From Armatimonadota bacterium (GTDB lineage: Bacteria > Armatimonadota > Fimbriimonadia > Fimbriimonadales > Fimbriimonadaceae), in assembly GCA_018268255.1 (NCBI GenBank), contig JAFDWX010000008.1, positions 277,269 through 341,268 of the forward strand: 64,000 nt of DNA, read 5' to 3'. The notes under the pieces are model-generated. The model made no database searches and was not told the DNA's origin. It worked only from the letters and a program-made list of their open reading frames with translations. A program made the translations under genes and the position numbers. Of the stretch, positions 24,392 through 32,943 are shown in pieces (the first letter of the stretch is position 1; every line of letters begins with the position of its first letter).

Positions 24392-25585
24392 ATGGCAAGA
24401 GCTTGCGTTCGAAACGAAATCGTAGATTTTAGGGAGCGGTTCTTGGGGTCGCGGGGGACCAAATCTAGTTTCCTCACCTTTGCGTTAGCGTTCTCGGTTT
24501 CGGTGGCGCATGCTGCGCCACCGAAATATCGCGCCATTGAACTGCTAGATACGACTGGCGAATTGCAGAGGATTCAGCCTTCTGATATCTCTGACACAGG
24601 AGTGATCGTTGGTGGTGTAACTATTCAGAACAAAGAACGGTTGATGGTGTACAACCATGGCATTCTGCAAACTCTTACGGGGCCTAAGGGCTTGCCATAT
24701 TTTGGTTATGCGACAGCAAATAACGCGGCAACTGTGAGCGCAGTCGAATACGAGGTCCAGTACTACAACGGCGTGGGCTATATCGTAGGTGGTTCTTTCG
24801 GAGTTGATCCAGGAGGACAGCCGTACGAACTTGGCCAAGTTGGTCAGTATTTGTATGATATCAACGACCAGAATCAGCGTGTCGGTTTGCAAAATCTCAC
24901 CGGAGTGATGGAAGCGGTGATCCATCAAAACGGCCAGTTTACGACGCTTAAAGCGGGACCTATGTTGATGAATAAGGCAGTGGCGATCAACAATGCCGGG
25001 ATAATCGGCGGGATCACCATGGACACTGCAGGTCACAGCCAAGCCCTTCGATGGGATTCTGCCGATAGTGAACCTACGGTTATCGATTTACCCGGCTACA
25101 ACTCGCAAGTGGCGCGAATCGCTTCAAACGGAACGCTCGTGGGAGTTGCAAGGCATCGAACCGACGCGGACATTGCTGATCAGTTGTTTATTTGGCGAGG
25201 CAACATGCTCACCCACATGGATGTTGGGAAATCTGTTCGGTCTCAAGTGGAGATTACGGGTGTAAACAACGCAGGTTACATCGTCGGCAACCTATCAATC
25301 CTCGGCTCGGGGTCCGATGGTGTTGGTTTCTGGGACCCAGCCGGCAATCGGTATGGACTCCAAGACCTTATCATCAACCAGGAAGGGCTCAACCTGGGTT
25401 CCGATGACTACGTAGGTGGGATGAATGAAAAAGGCGAAATGGTTGCCCGACTCACTCGCAAAGACAGGTACCGAGCTATTTACCTTCTTCAACCCGTCCC
25501 TGAACCAGCCAGTCTTGCCTTGTTGAGCGCAGGAGTCGCCGTCATCCTCAAGCAACGGCGTCGGCAGCCTACCGCTCGGCTGTAA
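24392..25585 (+). CDS. PEP-CTERM protein with HAF repeats
   Basis: Secreted surface-type protein of about 397 residues. A signal-like segment (SSFLTFALAFSVSVAHA) precedes repeats of the HAF type (DISDTGVIVGG, AINNAGIIGG, GVNNAGYIVGN, GMNEKGEMVA) and a C-terminal sorting signal: VPEPASLALLSAG, hydrophobic helix, RRR. PEP-CTERM proteins are cut and released or anchored by an exosortase, which is not in this window. Two starts are plausible: the ATG at 24392 (GAGGA ahead) or a TTG at 24443 (AGGGAG ahead), which would give a signal peptide of normal length. Confidence 0.85.
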   Translation: MARACVRNEIVDFRERFLGSRGTKSSFLTFALAFSVSVAHAAPPKYRAIELLDTTGELQRIQPSDISDTGVIVGGVTIQNKERLMVYNHGILQTLTGPKGLPYFGYATANNAATVSAVEYEVQYYNGVGYIVGGSFGVDPGGQPYELGQVGQYLYDINDQNQRVGLQNLTGVMEAVIHQNGQFTTLKAGPMLMNKAVAINNAGIIGGITMDTAGHSQALRWDSADSEPTVIDLPGYNSQVARIASNGTLVGVARHRTDADIADQLFIWRGNMLTHMDVGKSVRSQVEITGVNNAGYIVGNLSILGSGSDGVGFWDPAGNRYGLQDLIINQEGLNLGSDDYVGGMNEKGEMVARLTRKDRYRAIYLLQPVPEPASLALLSAGVAVILKQRRRQPTARL

Positions 25586-25678
25586 TTCCCGAAAACCTGG
25601 GCTAGACTTGCTCGTCTGGGATGCGCTATACTAAATGGCTCAGAAAAAGCGGACCAGCGCGACCAGGACCAAAAAACT

Positions 25679-25846
25679 ATGGCCAAGAAAGGCGAAAAGC
25701 GAGAAATCATCCGGCTCGTTTGTACCGAGGACGGGAAGAATTATTATACGACCACCAAGAACAAGGTGAACACCGAGGGCAAGTTGGAGCTGATGAAGTA
25801 CAACCCGAACCTTCGAAAGCACACGCTGCACCGCGAGAAGAAGTAA
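25679..25846 (+). CDS. rpmG: 50S ribosomal protein L33, zinc-free form
   Basis: 55 residues, too short for many gene finders. [20 protein letters not shown], then [12 protein letters not shown] and KHTLHREKK are unmistakable L33. Of the four zinc cysteines of the C+ form only the first (VCTE) remains; the others are Asp/Gly and Asn/Leu positions, so this is a C- type. A possible promoter lies upstream (TAGACT 25603-25608, 18 bp, TATACT 25627-25632). L32 follows after 16 bp. Confidence 0.93.
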   Translation: MAKKGEKREIIRLVCTEDGKNYYTTTKNKVNTEGKLELMKYNPNLRKHTLHREKK

Positions 25847-25862
25847 AAGGATCGACTGAAAA

Positions 25863-26045
25863 ATGCCCAACCCAAAACGACGGTTTAGCCATCAGCGAAC
25901 AGCAAAGCGACGAACCCACTACACCACCGATCTGCCCGAGCTTCAGCCGAACAAGCAGGTCGGAGGCCAGCCGTTCCATCTTCGGCATCATGCCACTCCG
26001 GACGGCTATTACAAGGGTCGCCGCCTCCCTGGATTCAAGGACTAA
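25863..26045 (+). CDS. rpmF: 50S ribosomal protein L32, zinc-free form
   Basis: 60 residues opening MPNPKRRFSHQRTAKRRTHY, the conserved N-terminus of L32. The two CxxC pairs of the zinc form are absent: the second half has no cysteine at all (LPELQPNKQVGGQPFHLRHH), while the closing GYYKGRRL is kept. ATG at 25863, 16 bp after rpmG and presumably the same transcript. The 141 bp after it hold only possible stem sequences (GTCCCG with CGGGAC; palindrome GGCCCTAGGGCC at 26132-26143). Confidence 0.92.
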   Translation: MPNPKRRFSHQRTAKRRTHYTTDLPELQPNKQVGGQPFHLRHHATPDGYYKGRRLPGFKD

Positions 26046-26186
26046 GCACTCTACCTACCTTGTCCCGGCCCCGCCGGTGCTCCAATCTGACCGCCGACGG
26101 GACCAGGCAGGGCAGCCTAGTCCCCATGGCTGGCCCTAGGGCCTTGCCAATCTCCAATTTTGATCTGACATTTAGGTGATCCACCC

Positions 26187-28007
26187 TTGGCAAAGACTCT
26201 TGAACTCAAACCAGAAGAAGTAATCGCGCGTCAATACGCAGACCGGCTCATTCTCGGATCGCTCACCGAAATCCATTCCGCAGTAAAGTTGAGCGAGTTG
26301 GCCGAGAAGCTCCAGGCAGACGGAATCGGCCTCGCCGCCATCCGATCTTTGCTCGCCAGCAACCCGCATCGATTTTCGTACGTCGATCGCCGCTGGGTGC
26401 CTGCATCGCGCGTTGAAAGCGAGGGACGACCTCTCAACTGGATTCTCTTCACCACGGTCGACCGATTCGGCGGGCCGATGCCGCTTTCCCTTCTAATCAA
26501 GGAAGTTGCGAGCATTAAGGAAGAGGATGAGGAATCGGTGGCCGAAACAGTGCTCCGCATGATCGAGCGCGACCCCAATCTGTTTTTGACCGACGATAAC
26601 GCAGTCGCTCTGCGAACCTGGGTATTTAGCGCCATCGATGAAAGTGTCGAGCGAGCGCTGGCTATGGAAGGCGTCACCATGGATGAGGTCGACGCGATCA
26701 ATAAGAAACTCGGCGATAAGTTCGATTGGCGGGCCGATAATGCGATTGAGAAGGCTCTGAGCGTGACGGCACCGGTGAACGTTCGTGCCCTGGGTGCCGC
26801 GGCTTGGCTGGTGCTCAATCCGCAGGTTTCTCACGCTGCACTGCTATATAACTGGAAGTCCTTTAACGCCAAGCTCCTTGCGCTGCCCGGATTCGTTTAC
26901 GGCGCAGAAGGTGTGATCACCAGCGAAGCGGATGCCAAAAAGTGGATCAGCACCGCCGTTAAGCTTGCTGAGCGCATCGCACCGTCGGTGGAAATCGACG
27001 ACTCGGCACCCATCGAGGTCAAGGCCGAGGACGTCGAGCGCATGGCTGGCAAAATCCGATCCGGCGATGCCACCGTTACAGCGACCAAGCTGCTCGAAGA
27101 GAACTACGAAATCACGCCGAGCGTCAAAACGTTCCCCTACGATTTGGAGAACTTGGTCAATGCGCTCAAGGCCCAAGCTGGATTGTGGTGGGTCGGCGGC
27201 GACCGCTTCCGGTCCGAGAATTCCGCTCCGGACTTTGTGGAATCTATTCCGGAGATCTTCCAGTTCGCTTATTCCGATCAGGTGGACGAGGAAGGCGAGT
27301 TGGTGGATGTGGAACTCACCGACGAAGGGCTCAGCACCACGTTGCGCAAGCTGCTCAACCACCCGCTGGCGACTGACGTATTGGATGAGGACATCATGCC
27401 CGCTCCTAAGCAGGTGCCAGATTCTTTGCGACTGGTCCTCAAGCCGATCCACCGTGAACTCGGAACATTCCCGATGTGCCAATTCCCAACAGGGTTTATC
27501 TCTGGCAGCCCCAAACTCCAAGAGTTGATCTTTGTCGACCCAAGTGGAAAGGAAATGCAGGTTTGGGCGAATTTGGAGGCTCGACTGCTTTTCGGTCTGT
27601 TCAACTTCCTTGAGCAGCCGGTCGAATCGGGCGCAGTCTTCAGTGTCACTAAGACTCCGAAGCCGAATGTTTTCGATTTCGAGTGGCTGGATCAGCACGA
27701 CCCGGTTGTGTTTATCACAAGCCAGCGAATGGAAGAACTCCGAGACATCCAGGCGCGATCCGAAGGAATGTCCACCTTTGAGATTCTGCAGGAAGTCATG
27801 ACCCACCATCCAAAAGGCGCGGACTTCTTGACCATTCTCTGGGAAGTGAACGTGGTTCGACGGTCGACCCGACGGCTCGTTGCATCGCTTCTCAGCAGCT
27901 ACCACTGCTTCTATCAGCGATCCGGTTCTCCGGTGTGGCATTACGATGCGAAGAAGGTGGAGCAGGGCTTCGACAAGACCAAGAGAAAGTTCGTTATCAA
28001 GCGATAG
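26187..28007 (+). CDS. Unidentified 606-residue cytoplasmic protein with N-terminal winged-helix-like region
   Basis: Not recognised. No signal peptide or membrane segment. The first 90 residues (LTEIHSAVKLSELAEKLQAD, then IRSLLASNPHRFSYVDRRWV) look like a HARE-type or other winged helix followed by a second copy (WILFTTVDRFGGPMPLSLLI, then MIERDPNLFLTDDNAVALRT). The rest is acidic and mixed alpha/beta; the last 100 residues contain a further helix-rich segment (STFEILQEVMTHHPKGADFL). Starts at a TTG (26187) with AGGTGA about 7 nt upstream. It sits among three ribosomal protein genes (rpmG, rpmF before; rpsT after), which hints at a transcription or translation role, by context only. Confidence 0.85.
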   Translation: MAKTLELKPEEVIARQYADRLILGSLTEIHSAVKLSELAEKLQADGIGLAAIRSLLASNPHRFSYVDRRWVPASRVESEGRPLNWILFTTVDRFGGPMPLSLLIKEVASIKEEDEESVAETVLRMIERDPNLFLTDDNAVALRTWVFSAIDESVERALAMEGVTMDEVDAINKKLGDKFDWRADNAIEKALSVTAPVNVRALGAAAWLVLNPQVSHAALLYNWKSFNAKLLALPGFVYGAEGVITSEADAKKWISTAVKLAERIAPSVEIDDSAPIEVKAEDVERMAGKIRSGDATVTATKLLEENYEITPSVKTFPYDLENLVNALKAQAGLWWVGGDRFRSENSAPDFVESIPEIFQFAYSDQVDEEGELVDVELTDEGLSTTLRKLLNHPLATDVLDEDIMPAPKQVPDSLRLVLKPIHRELGTFPMCQFPTGFISGSPKLQELIFVDPSGKEMQVWANLEARLLFGLFNFLEQPVESGAVFSVTKTPKPNVFDFEWLDQHDPVVFITSQRMEELRDIQARSEGMSTFEILQEVMTHHPKGADFLTILWEVNVVRRSTRRLVASLLSSYHCFYQRSGSPVWHYDAKKVEQGFDKTKRKFVIKR

Positions 28008-28020
28008 AGTTCCCTGAGAA

Positions 28021-28052
28021 GGAGCGATTCGGGTACTATCTCAAATCGCTCC
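28021..28052 (+). promoter_or_regulatory. 9-bp stem hairpin in the rpsT leader
   Basis: GGAGCGATT (28021-28029) pairs perfectly with AATCGCTCC (28044-28052) around a 14-nt loop, 41 bp before the S20 start. No T-run follows, so it is more likely a leader structure or operator than a terminator. A TACTAT box (28033-28038) inside the loop, 17 bp from TTCCCT (28010-28015), may be a promoter -10. Confidence 0.45.
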
Positions 28053-28093
28053 ACACAAGCAATGTGCCCGGCAGCACACGATAGAAATAGACT

Positions 28094-28357
28094 ATGGCAA
28101 ACATTAAATCGATGAAAAAGGATCTGCGCCGCAACGCGAAGCGACGCGCAGTCACCCTTGGAGTCAAGAGCTCCCTAAAGACCTACATCCGAAAAATTAA
28201 AAAGGCCGATTCTCCGGAATCTGCAGTTGCCGCGGCAACGGTTGCCCAGAAGGCTCTCGGCAAGGCTGCACAGCGCGGAATCATCCACAAGAACCAAGCT
28301 GCTCGCCGCATTTCGCGCGCGATGAAAGCTGCCAAGAAGGTCGAAGCCGCCAAGTAA
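28094..28357 (+). CDS. rpsT: 30S ribosomal protein S20
   Basis: 87 residues, highly basic, all helical. MANIKSMKKDLRRNAKRRAV is the conserved 16S rRNA-binding start, and GIIHKNQAARRISRAMKAA the conserved C-terminal helix. ATG at 28094. A strong terminator follows at 28384. The leader holds a stem-loop (28021-28052); S20 is known to control its own translation in E. coli, so a role in autoregulation is possible but unproven. Confidence 0.95.
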   Translation: MANIKSMKKDLRRNAKRRAVTLGVKSSLKTYIRKIKKADSPESAVAAATVAQKALGKAAQRGIIHKNQAARRISRAMKAAKKVEAAK

Positions 28358-28383
28358 TTCGCCGTTGCCGGGTATAGAACGCA

Positions 28384-28425
28384 GACCAGCCGATCCAGGA
28401 ATCTGGATCGGCTGGTCCATTTTTG
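28384..28425 (+). terminator. Rho-independent terminator after rpsT
   Basis: A perfect 15-bp stem (GACCAGCCGATCCAG at 28384-28398 with CTGGATCGGCTGGTC at 28403-28417), loop GAAT, followed within 2 nt by a run of five T. Ends the rpsT transcript. Confidence 0.92.
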
Positions 28426-28447
28426 GACATTAAGCGTGGCTCCGTAT

Positions 28448-28521
28448 GCCGCCCGGGCGGAATCTTGGGCGGACGCGGAGCGTCGGGGTCCCAGGATGGG
28501 GCGTGGCCTCGGGCCGGCGGC
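28448..28521. repeat. Structured dispersed element, copy 1
   Basis: A 74-bp GC-rich intergenic element just beyond the rpsT terminator. It matches 58799-58871 over its whole length with about ten differences (both contain GCGTCGGGGTCCCAG and GCGTGGCCTCGGGCCGGCGG). Its ends pair (GCCGCC with GGCGGC). An inner hairpin GACGC-GGA-GCGTC is kept in the other copy with a changed loop (GAA). No coding frame. See also 15088-15158. Confidence 0.75.
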
Positions 28522-28624
28522 GAACCCGAACTCTGGCCCGTCCACTAGAGAAACCGGTATGTGCCAAAAGTCCCACCGCACACTTCCTTTACCGTAGCAT
28601 GGGTATTGGAGGAAACCAAAGAAA

Positions 28625-29125
28625 ATGGTTGTTGTAGGTGATGTATTTGCAGTAGTGTCGATTTTGGTCGGCGTGTTTTTGACTGGTTTTGCGGCCATAT
28701 TTGGCCTGGGCCTGTTGTTTGGCGGCAAGGTGGAAACTGCTTCGATGGGTATCGAGACCGCCCCATTCAAGCGGCTCATCTTAGGAATTGGTGTCGGTTT
28801 GCCGATGGCAGCAATCGCAATTGCACTTGCTAGTGTGCCAATGCCTCTCGTCAAGCTTTTTGGCATTACGATGCTCATGTTCGTACTAGCCATCGCTCTG
28901 TTTGGAATGAGTGGGCTTTCTTGGCTCATCAGCAAGCGAATGCGCCATCTCGACCCGAGCACAACGCCTCAGCAGGCATTTTCTCGCGCAACGATGATCC
29001 TAGTCGGTGCTTCGCTCTTTCCGCTGGTGGGCTGGTTCCTCATCGCCCCAATGGCAATCTTTGCCGGGTTTGGGACTGGCTTGGTGGCTCTCTTCAAGGC
29101 TCCTGAAGCACAATGGACCGCATAG
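28625..29125 (+). CDS. Small integral membrane protein (4 helices)
   Basis: 166 residues with four hydrophobic segments (about 5-33, 53-70, 75-98 and 128-153) and a basic cytoplasmic loop (KRMRHLDPS). No catalytic motif recognised. ATG at 28625; a GGAGG lies about 11 nt upstream. Its 3' end overlaps the DUF1800 gene by 13 bp, so it is the first gene of a three-gene unit with DUF1800 and DUF1501 proteins and may help their export or anchoring; that role is inferred from position only. Confidence 0.75.
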   Translation: MVVVGDVFAVVSILVGVFLTGFAAIFGLGLLFGGKVETASMGIETAPFKRLILGIGVGLPMAAIAIALASVPMPLVKLFGITMLMFVLAIALFGMSGLSWLISKRMRHLDPSTTPQQAFSRATMILVGASLFPLVGWFLIAPMAIFAGFGTGLVALFKAPEAQWTA

Positions 29126-30507
29126 ATTCTGCTAAGGCCGCCGCAATCGGCCTCGGCGCAGTGGCGCTAGCTGGCTGCGAACGGTTCATCACAACTGCGT
29201 TGCCGGAAAATTTCGAACCCGGTTCGGCTCCCGAGGAAAGTCGATTCTTGGCGAGAGCTGGGTTCGGAGCTCGCCCTGGCGAGGCAGAGGCGCTCAAAGT
29301 CCAGGGCCAACAAGCGTGGATCGATTCGCAACTCAAAGGTGACGCAGAAGAGCCAAACACCCTTCAGAGTCGATTGTTCAAACTCGACGTCTTGCGGTTG
29401 GACACCAGCGATCTGTTCGACCTTCCGGAAGGCGAGGTTATGCGGCAGTTGCAGACCGCGGCCATCTTGCGAGCGGTCTACTCACCCAACCAACTGCGAG
29501 AGCGGATGGTGGACTTTTGGGTCAACCATTTCAACATCTATGCTCCTAAGGAGGATGGAACCTTCTTCTTGGCTCGCGATCAAGAAACGGTGGTCAGGAA
29601 GCATGCACTGGGCTCCTTCCCCGAGATGGTCAAGGCGAGCGCGCACAGCCCAGCTATGTTGAGATACCTCGACAATGCTGGCAACAAAAAGGGCCAGCCG
29701 AACGAGAATTACGCTCGGGAGCTTATGGAACTTCACACACTGGGAGTCGATGGAGGCTATACCCAGAAGGACGTCCAAGAAGTGGCTCGCTGCCTGACAG
29801 GCTGGACCGTTGAGAACCGATTTATGCGACCCCGCGGGAAGTTTCGCTTTGATTCCAATCTCCACGATACAGGCGAGAAACACGTGCTCGGGCACGTCAT
29901 CCCAGCCAACGGCGGGGAACAGGATGGCGAGCGCGTGCTAGAGATTGTTGCGATGCACCCGTCGACGGCCCGTCATCTTGCGCGCAAACTCTGCCGATAT
30001 TTCGGACTCACAGAAACGGCCTCTCGCATAGAGAATCTGACCAGGACGTATTTGGACAATCAGGGCCAAATTGCACCAGTGGTTCGACTTGTTGTTGAAG
30101 ATGCTGAGTTCACCGCACCGGAATCGCGCGTTGTGAAGCGTCCGTTCGACCTCATCGTCAGCGCCATCCGTCAGTTCGGCGGCGACACAGACGGACGCAA
30201 GCCCCTTATTCAGCATCTGGATGCGATGCGACAACCGTTGTTGAATTGGCCCATGCCCGATGGCTTTCCCGTGGATACCGAAGCCTGGGAAACAACGTTG
30301 CTCGCACGATGGAATTTCGCCCTGGCTCTCAGCGAAGATCGCATCGGTGGCACCTCTATCCCCAAACGAGAACTCGAAAAAAAGGGCAAGGATCAGGTGG
30401 CGACCCTTGCCGCAAAACTAGCATTGAATCGAACGGAGGAGCAGGGGTTCTCATTTACCAAGAACATTGCGCTCTGCGTCGCCTCGCCCGATTTTCAATG
30501 GAGGTAA
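29113..30507 (+). CDS. DUF1800 family protein
   Basis: 464 residues. The N-terminus (KAAAIGLGAVALAGCERFIT) looks like a lipoprotein or atypical signal with lipobox LAGC. Family features follow: HFLxRAGFGA-like start (FLARAGFGARPGE), MVDFWVNHFNIY, ENYARELMELHTLGVDGGYT (about 197-216), VARCLTGWT and LARKLCRYF. DUF1800 genes almost always precede DUF1501 genes, as here. The pair is abundant in Planctomycetes, Verrucomicrobia and Armatimonadota and is linked to secretion of surface proteins, biochemistry unknown. Start ATG at 29113 overlaps the preceding gene. Confidence 0.92.
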   Translation: MDRIDSAKAAAIGLGAVALAGCERFITTALPENFEPGSAPEESRFLARAGFGARPGEAEALKVQGQQAWIDSQLKGDAEEPNTLQSRLFKLDVLRLDTSDLFDLPEGEVMRQLQTAAILRAVYSPNQLRERMVDFWVNHFNIYAPKEDGTFFLARDQETVVRKHALGSFPEMVKASAHSPAMLRYLDNAGNKKGQPNENYARELMELHTLGVDGGYTQKDVQEVARCLTGWTVENRFMRPRGKFRFDSNLHDTGEKHVLGHVIPANGGEQDGERVLEIVAMHPSTARHLARKLCRYFGLTETASRIENLTRTYLDNQGQIAPVVRLVVEDAEFTAPESRVVKRPFDLIVSAIRQFGGDTDGRKPLIQHLDAMRQPLLNWPMPDGFPVDTEAWETTLLARWNFALALSEDRIGGTSIPKRELEKKGKDQVATLAAKLALNRTEEQGFSFTKNIALCVASPDFQWR

Positions 30508-30511
30508 TAAT

Positions 30512-31795
30512 TTGACGAACGACTGGACTTATTGTGATGGTAATGGGAAGTTAACTGGCAGAATCTCGCGACGGAATTTCTTGGCAGGCACTTCTGCGAC
30601 TCTGCTCGCGGCCGCTCTTGGCTCAAGCGCACTGGCGCAAGTTCTGGTCTCGGAGCAACCCAAAACCCAGAATACGCTGGTAGTGATATTTCTAAGAGGT
30701 GGAGCAGATGGACTGAATTGGGTAGTCCCGTACTTTGAGTCTGGATACTACGCCGCTAGACCAAGCCTCTCCATTCCGGCACCGAATTCCGCCGGGGGAG
30801 ACAAGGCCAGAGCGTTTGACCTCGATGGAAAGTTTGGCCTCCATCCGTCATTCGGCGCATTGCGTGATCGCATTGGAGAAGGAGAAGTTGCGTTTGTCCA
30901 TGCGTGCGGTTCCGGAGATAGGACCCGGTCTCACTTCGAGGCGATGAGTTTGATGGAGCGCGGCCTATTCCGCGAAGAATCCGGTAACTGGCAGGGTTGG
31001 CTAGGAGCCTATCTCAAAGCGGTGCCTCGATCCGATGCGGCAGTTCGGGCAGTGGCGATTGGCAGTTTGATGCCAGATTCACTCACGGGGTCCTCAGCTT
31101 TGGCGCTTTCAAGTTTGCAGGATCTTCACATCGATTCACAAGATACAGACCAAATTTCGGCACTTCGTAAATCCTACGCCGACGCACGAGGAGACCGGAT
31201 GGGTGACGCTGGCTCACGGCTCTTCCAAGCCTTGGACCGACTCAAGGACCTGAACGCCAAGACCTATCGGCCAGGAGGCAATGCCAAGTACCCGGTCTCT
31301 GATCTTGGGGAAGGGCTGCGTCAGGTTGCCATGCTGATCAAGGCACGGGTCGGGCTGGAAGTAGCCTGCCTCGACCGTGGAAGCTGGGACACCCATGTCT
31401 CTCAAGGTTCAACCACCGGCTGGTTCGCGGACAATGTTCAAGATGTGGCCGACTCTCTTGAGGCATTCCGGCGCGATCTGGGATCTGGGATGGAAAACGT
31501 CACGGTCGTCGTCCAAACCGAGTTTGGGCGCCGAGTTCAGGAGAATGTCGTGTTGGGCACGGACCATGGAAGAGGATCTGTGATGATGGTAATGGGAGGA
31601 GGCGTCCGAGGCGGCATGGTCCATGGGGCATGGCCGGGTTTGGGCAAAGAGGATTTGGACGAAGTCGGAGACCTACGCGTCGTCAATGACTACCGCAATG
31701 TTCTGGGCGAAATCCTCACCAAGAGATTTGGGCTGAGGCATGCGAACCAGGTCTTTCACGACCTCGACTATCGAACTCTGGAGGTTCTTGCCTAG
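30512..31795 (+). CDS. DUF1501 family protein, Tat-exported
   Basis: 427 residues from the TTG at 30512, preceded by GGAGG with 8-nt spacing and lying 4 bp after the DUF1800 stop. A twin-arginine signal is clear (ISRRNFLAGTSATLLAAALG, cleavage near ALAQ). The body is an alkaline-phosphatase-like fold of the sulfatase superfamily: VVIFLRGGADGLNWVVP, CGSGDRTRSHFEA, EFGRR, DHGRGSVMMVMGGGVRGG. Metal-type aspartate and histidine positions are kept. Partner of the DUF1800 protein. Its 3' end overlaps convergent deoB by 4 bp. Confidence 0.93.
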   Translation: MTNDWTYCDGNGKLTGRISRRNFLAGTSATLLAAALGSSALAQVLVSEQPKTQNTLVVIFLRGGADGLNWVVPYFESGYYAARPSLSIPAPNSAGGDKARAFDLDGKFGLHPSFGALRDRIGEGEVAFVHACGSGDRTRSHFEAMSLMERGLFREESGNWQGWLGAYLKAVPRSDAAVRAVAIGSLMPDSLTGSSALALSSLQDLHIDSQDTDQISALRKSYADARGDRMGDAGSRLFQALDRLKDLNAKTYRPGGNAKYPVSDLGEGLRQVAMLIKARVGLEVACLDRGSWDTHVSQGSTTGWFADNVQDVADSLEAFRRDLGSGMENVTVVVQTEFGRRVQENVVLGTDHGRGSVMMVMGGGVRGGMVHGAWPGLGKEDLDEVGDLRVVNDYRNVLGEILTKRFGLRHANQVFHDLDYRTLEVLA

Positions 31796-32913
31796 AACTC
31801 GGGCTTCCAATCGATGCCAAGGTGGTCGGCAACAAGTTTCCCGACGTGCCACATACCGCCTTTGTCCGGTTGTCTCCCCGATAGTGGCCCATTGACGACG
31901 CAGCAGGGAACATACTCTCGCGTGTGATCTGTGGAGACATCGGTGGGGTCGTTGCCGTGATCGGCGGTGAAGACCACCAGATCCTCGGACGAGATTTTTC
32001 TCAAAATCTCGGCTGCCGTTCCGTCGAATGTCTCCAGACACTTGGCGAATCCTTCGACATCATTCCGATGCCCGTACAGCATATCGAAGTCCTCGAAATT
32101 CACAAAGATGAATCGGGCGTCTGAATCGAGGGCTCGCCAGAGCATTTGAGCATGTTCAGAATTGTTCTGGGTCCTCACGACTTCGCGAAATCCTCGCTTG
32201 TTGAAGAGCTCGGGGACAACTCCAATGCCGTAGACATCCCCAATCGCGTCGACAAGATTCGTTCGAGGCGGAATCGGGAAGTCTTTTCGGTTTTCAGTAC
32301 GCTTGAATCCTTCCTGTTGGGTGCCCACGAACGGGCGGGCGATCACTCGCTGGACGTCGTCGGGGTCAACTAACATTTCGCGAGCGATTCGGCACCATTC
32401 GTAGAGCGTTTCGACTGCGACAACCTGCTCGTGGCACGCGATTTGGAAGACGCTGTCCGCGCTGGTGTAGACGATAGGAAATCCTGTATCCACGTGCAGT
32501 TGGCCCAATTCGGCAATGATCTGCGTTCCGCTGGCTGGCTTGTTACCCAGAGTTTGGGTTCCGATTTTGGACTCGAACGCCTTGATCAGTTGAATCGGGA
32601 ATCCGTCAGGGTAGGTCGGCGCCGGTTTGGCCGTGTGGATTCCCATCATTTCCCAATGACCCGTGACGGAGTCCTTGCCCATGGAAATCTCCCGAAGTCG
32701 GCCGTAAGCGACATCCGAGCGTGGTGGCGCAGGATCTTGAACTCCGGCTACTGTAAAGAAACCCAACTCACTTAAAGTAGGAGCGTGGATGCCTCCGACG
32801 GCGTTCCAAGTGCGGGCGATGGTATTGGGCTCGTGCGGATCGCCAAACCCCGCAGCATCAGGAGCAAATCCTGCTCCACAACCATCCAACACAACTACAA
32901 TCGCACGGCGCAT
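31792..32913 (-). CDS. deoB: Phosphopentomutase
   Basis: Interconverts (deoxy)ribose 1- and 5-phosphate in nucleoside salvage; cytoplasmic, two metal ions. 373 residues, slightly short of the usual 390-405. Seen: VVLDGCGAG (metal Asp near residue 9), the phosphothreonine segment GKDSVTGHWEMMG (about 79-91), NFEDFDMLYGHRND, VVFTADHGNDPT and STDHTREYVP (metal ligands near 325-345). The ATG at 32911-32913 is unambiguous. Stands alone, convergent with DUF1501. Confidence 0.95.
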   Translation of the reverse strand: MRRAIVVVLDGCGAGFAPDAAGFGDPHEPNTIARTWNAVGGIHAPTLSELGFFTVAGVQDPAPPRSDVAYGRLREISMGKDSVTGHWEMMGIHTAKPAPTYPDGFPIQLIKAFESKIGTQTLGNKPASGTQIIAELGQLHVDTGFPIVYTSADSVFQIACHEQVVAVETLYEWCRIAREMLVDPDDVQRVIARPFVGTQQEGFKRTENRKDFPIPPRTNLVDAIGDVYGIGVVPELFNKRGFREVVRTQNNSEHAQMLWRALDSDARFIFVNFEDFDMLYGHRNDVEGFAKCLETFDGTAAEILRKISSEDLVVFTADHGNDPTDVSTDHTREYVPCCVVNGPLSGRQPDKGGMWHVGKLVADHLGIDWKPEF

Positions 32914-32943
32914 AGAGTTGATTATGCGCCGTGCAGAGTTTTC

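Noticed and set aside
26132-26143. GGCCCTAGGGCC palindrome as an operator or terminator
   Set aside because: It is a short GC palindrome without a T-run and with no adjacent promoter-like boxes; chance is as likely.
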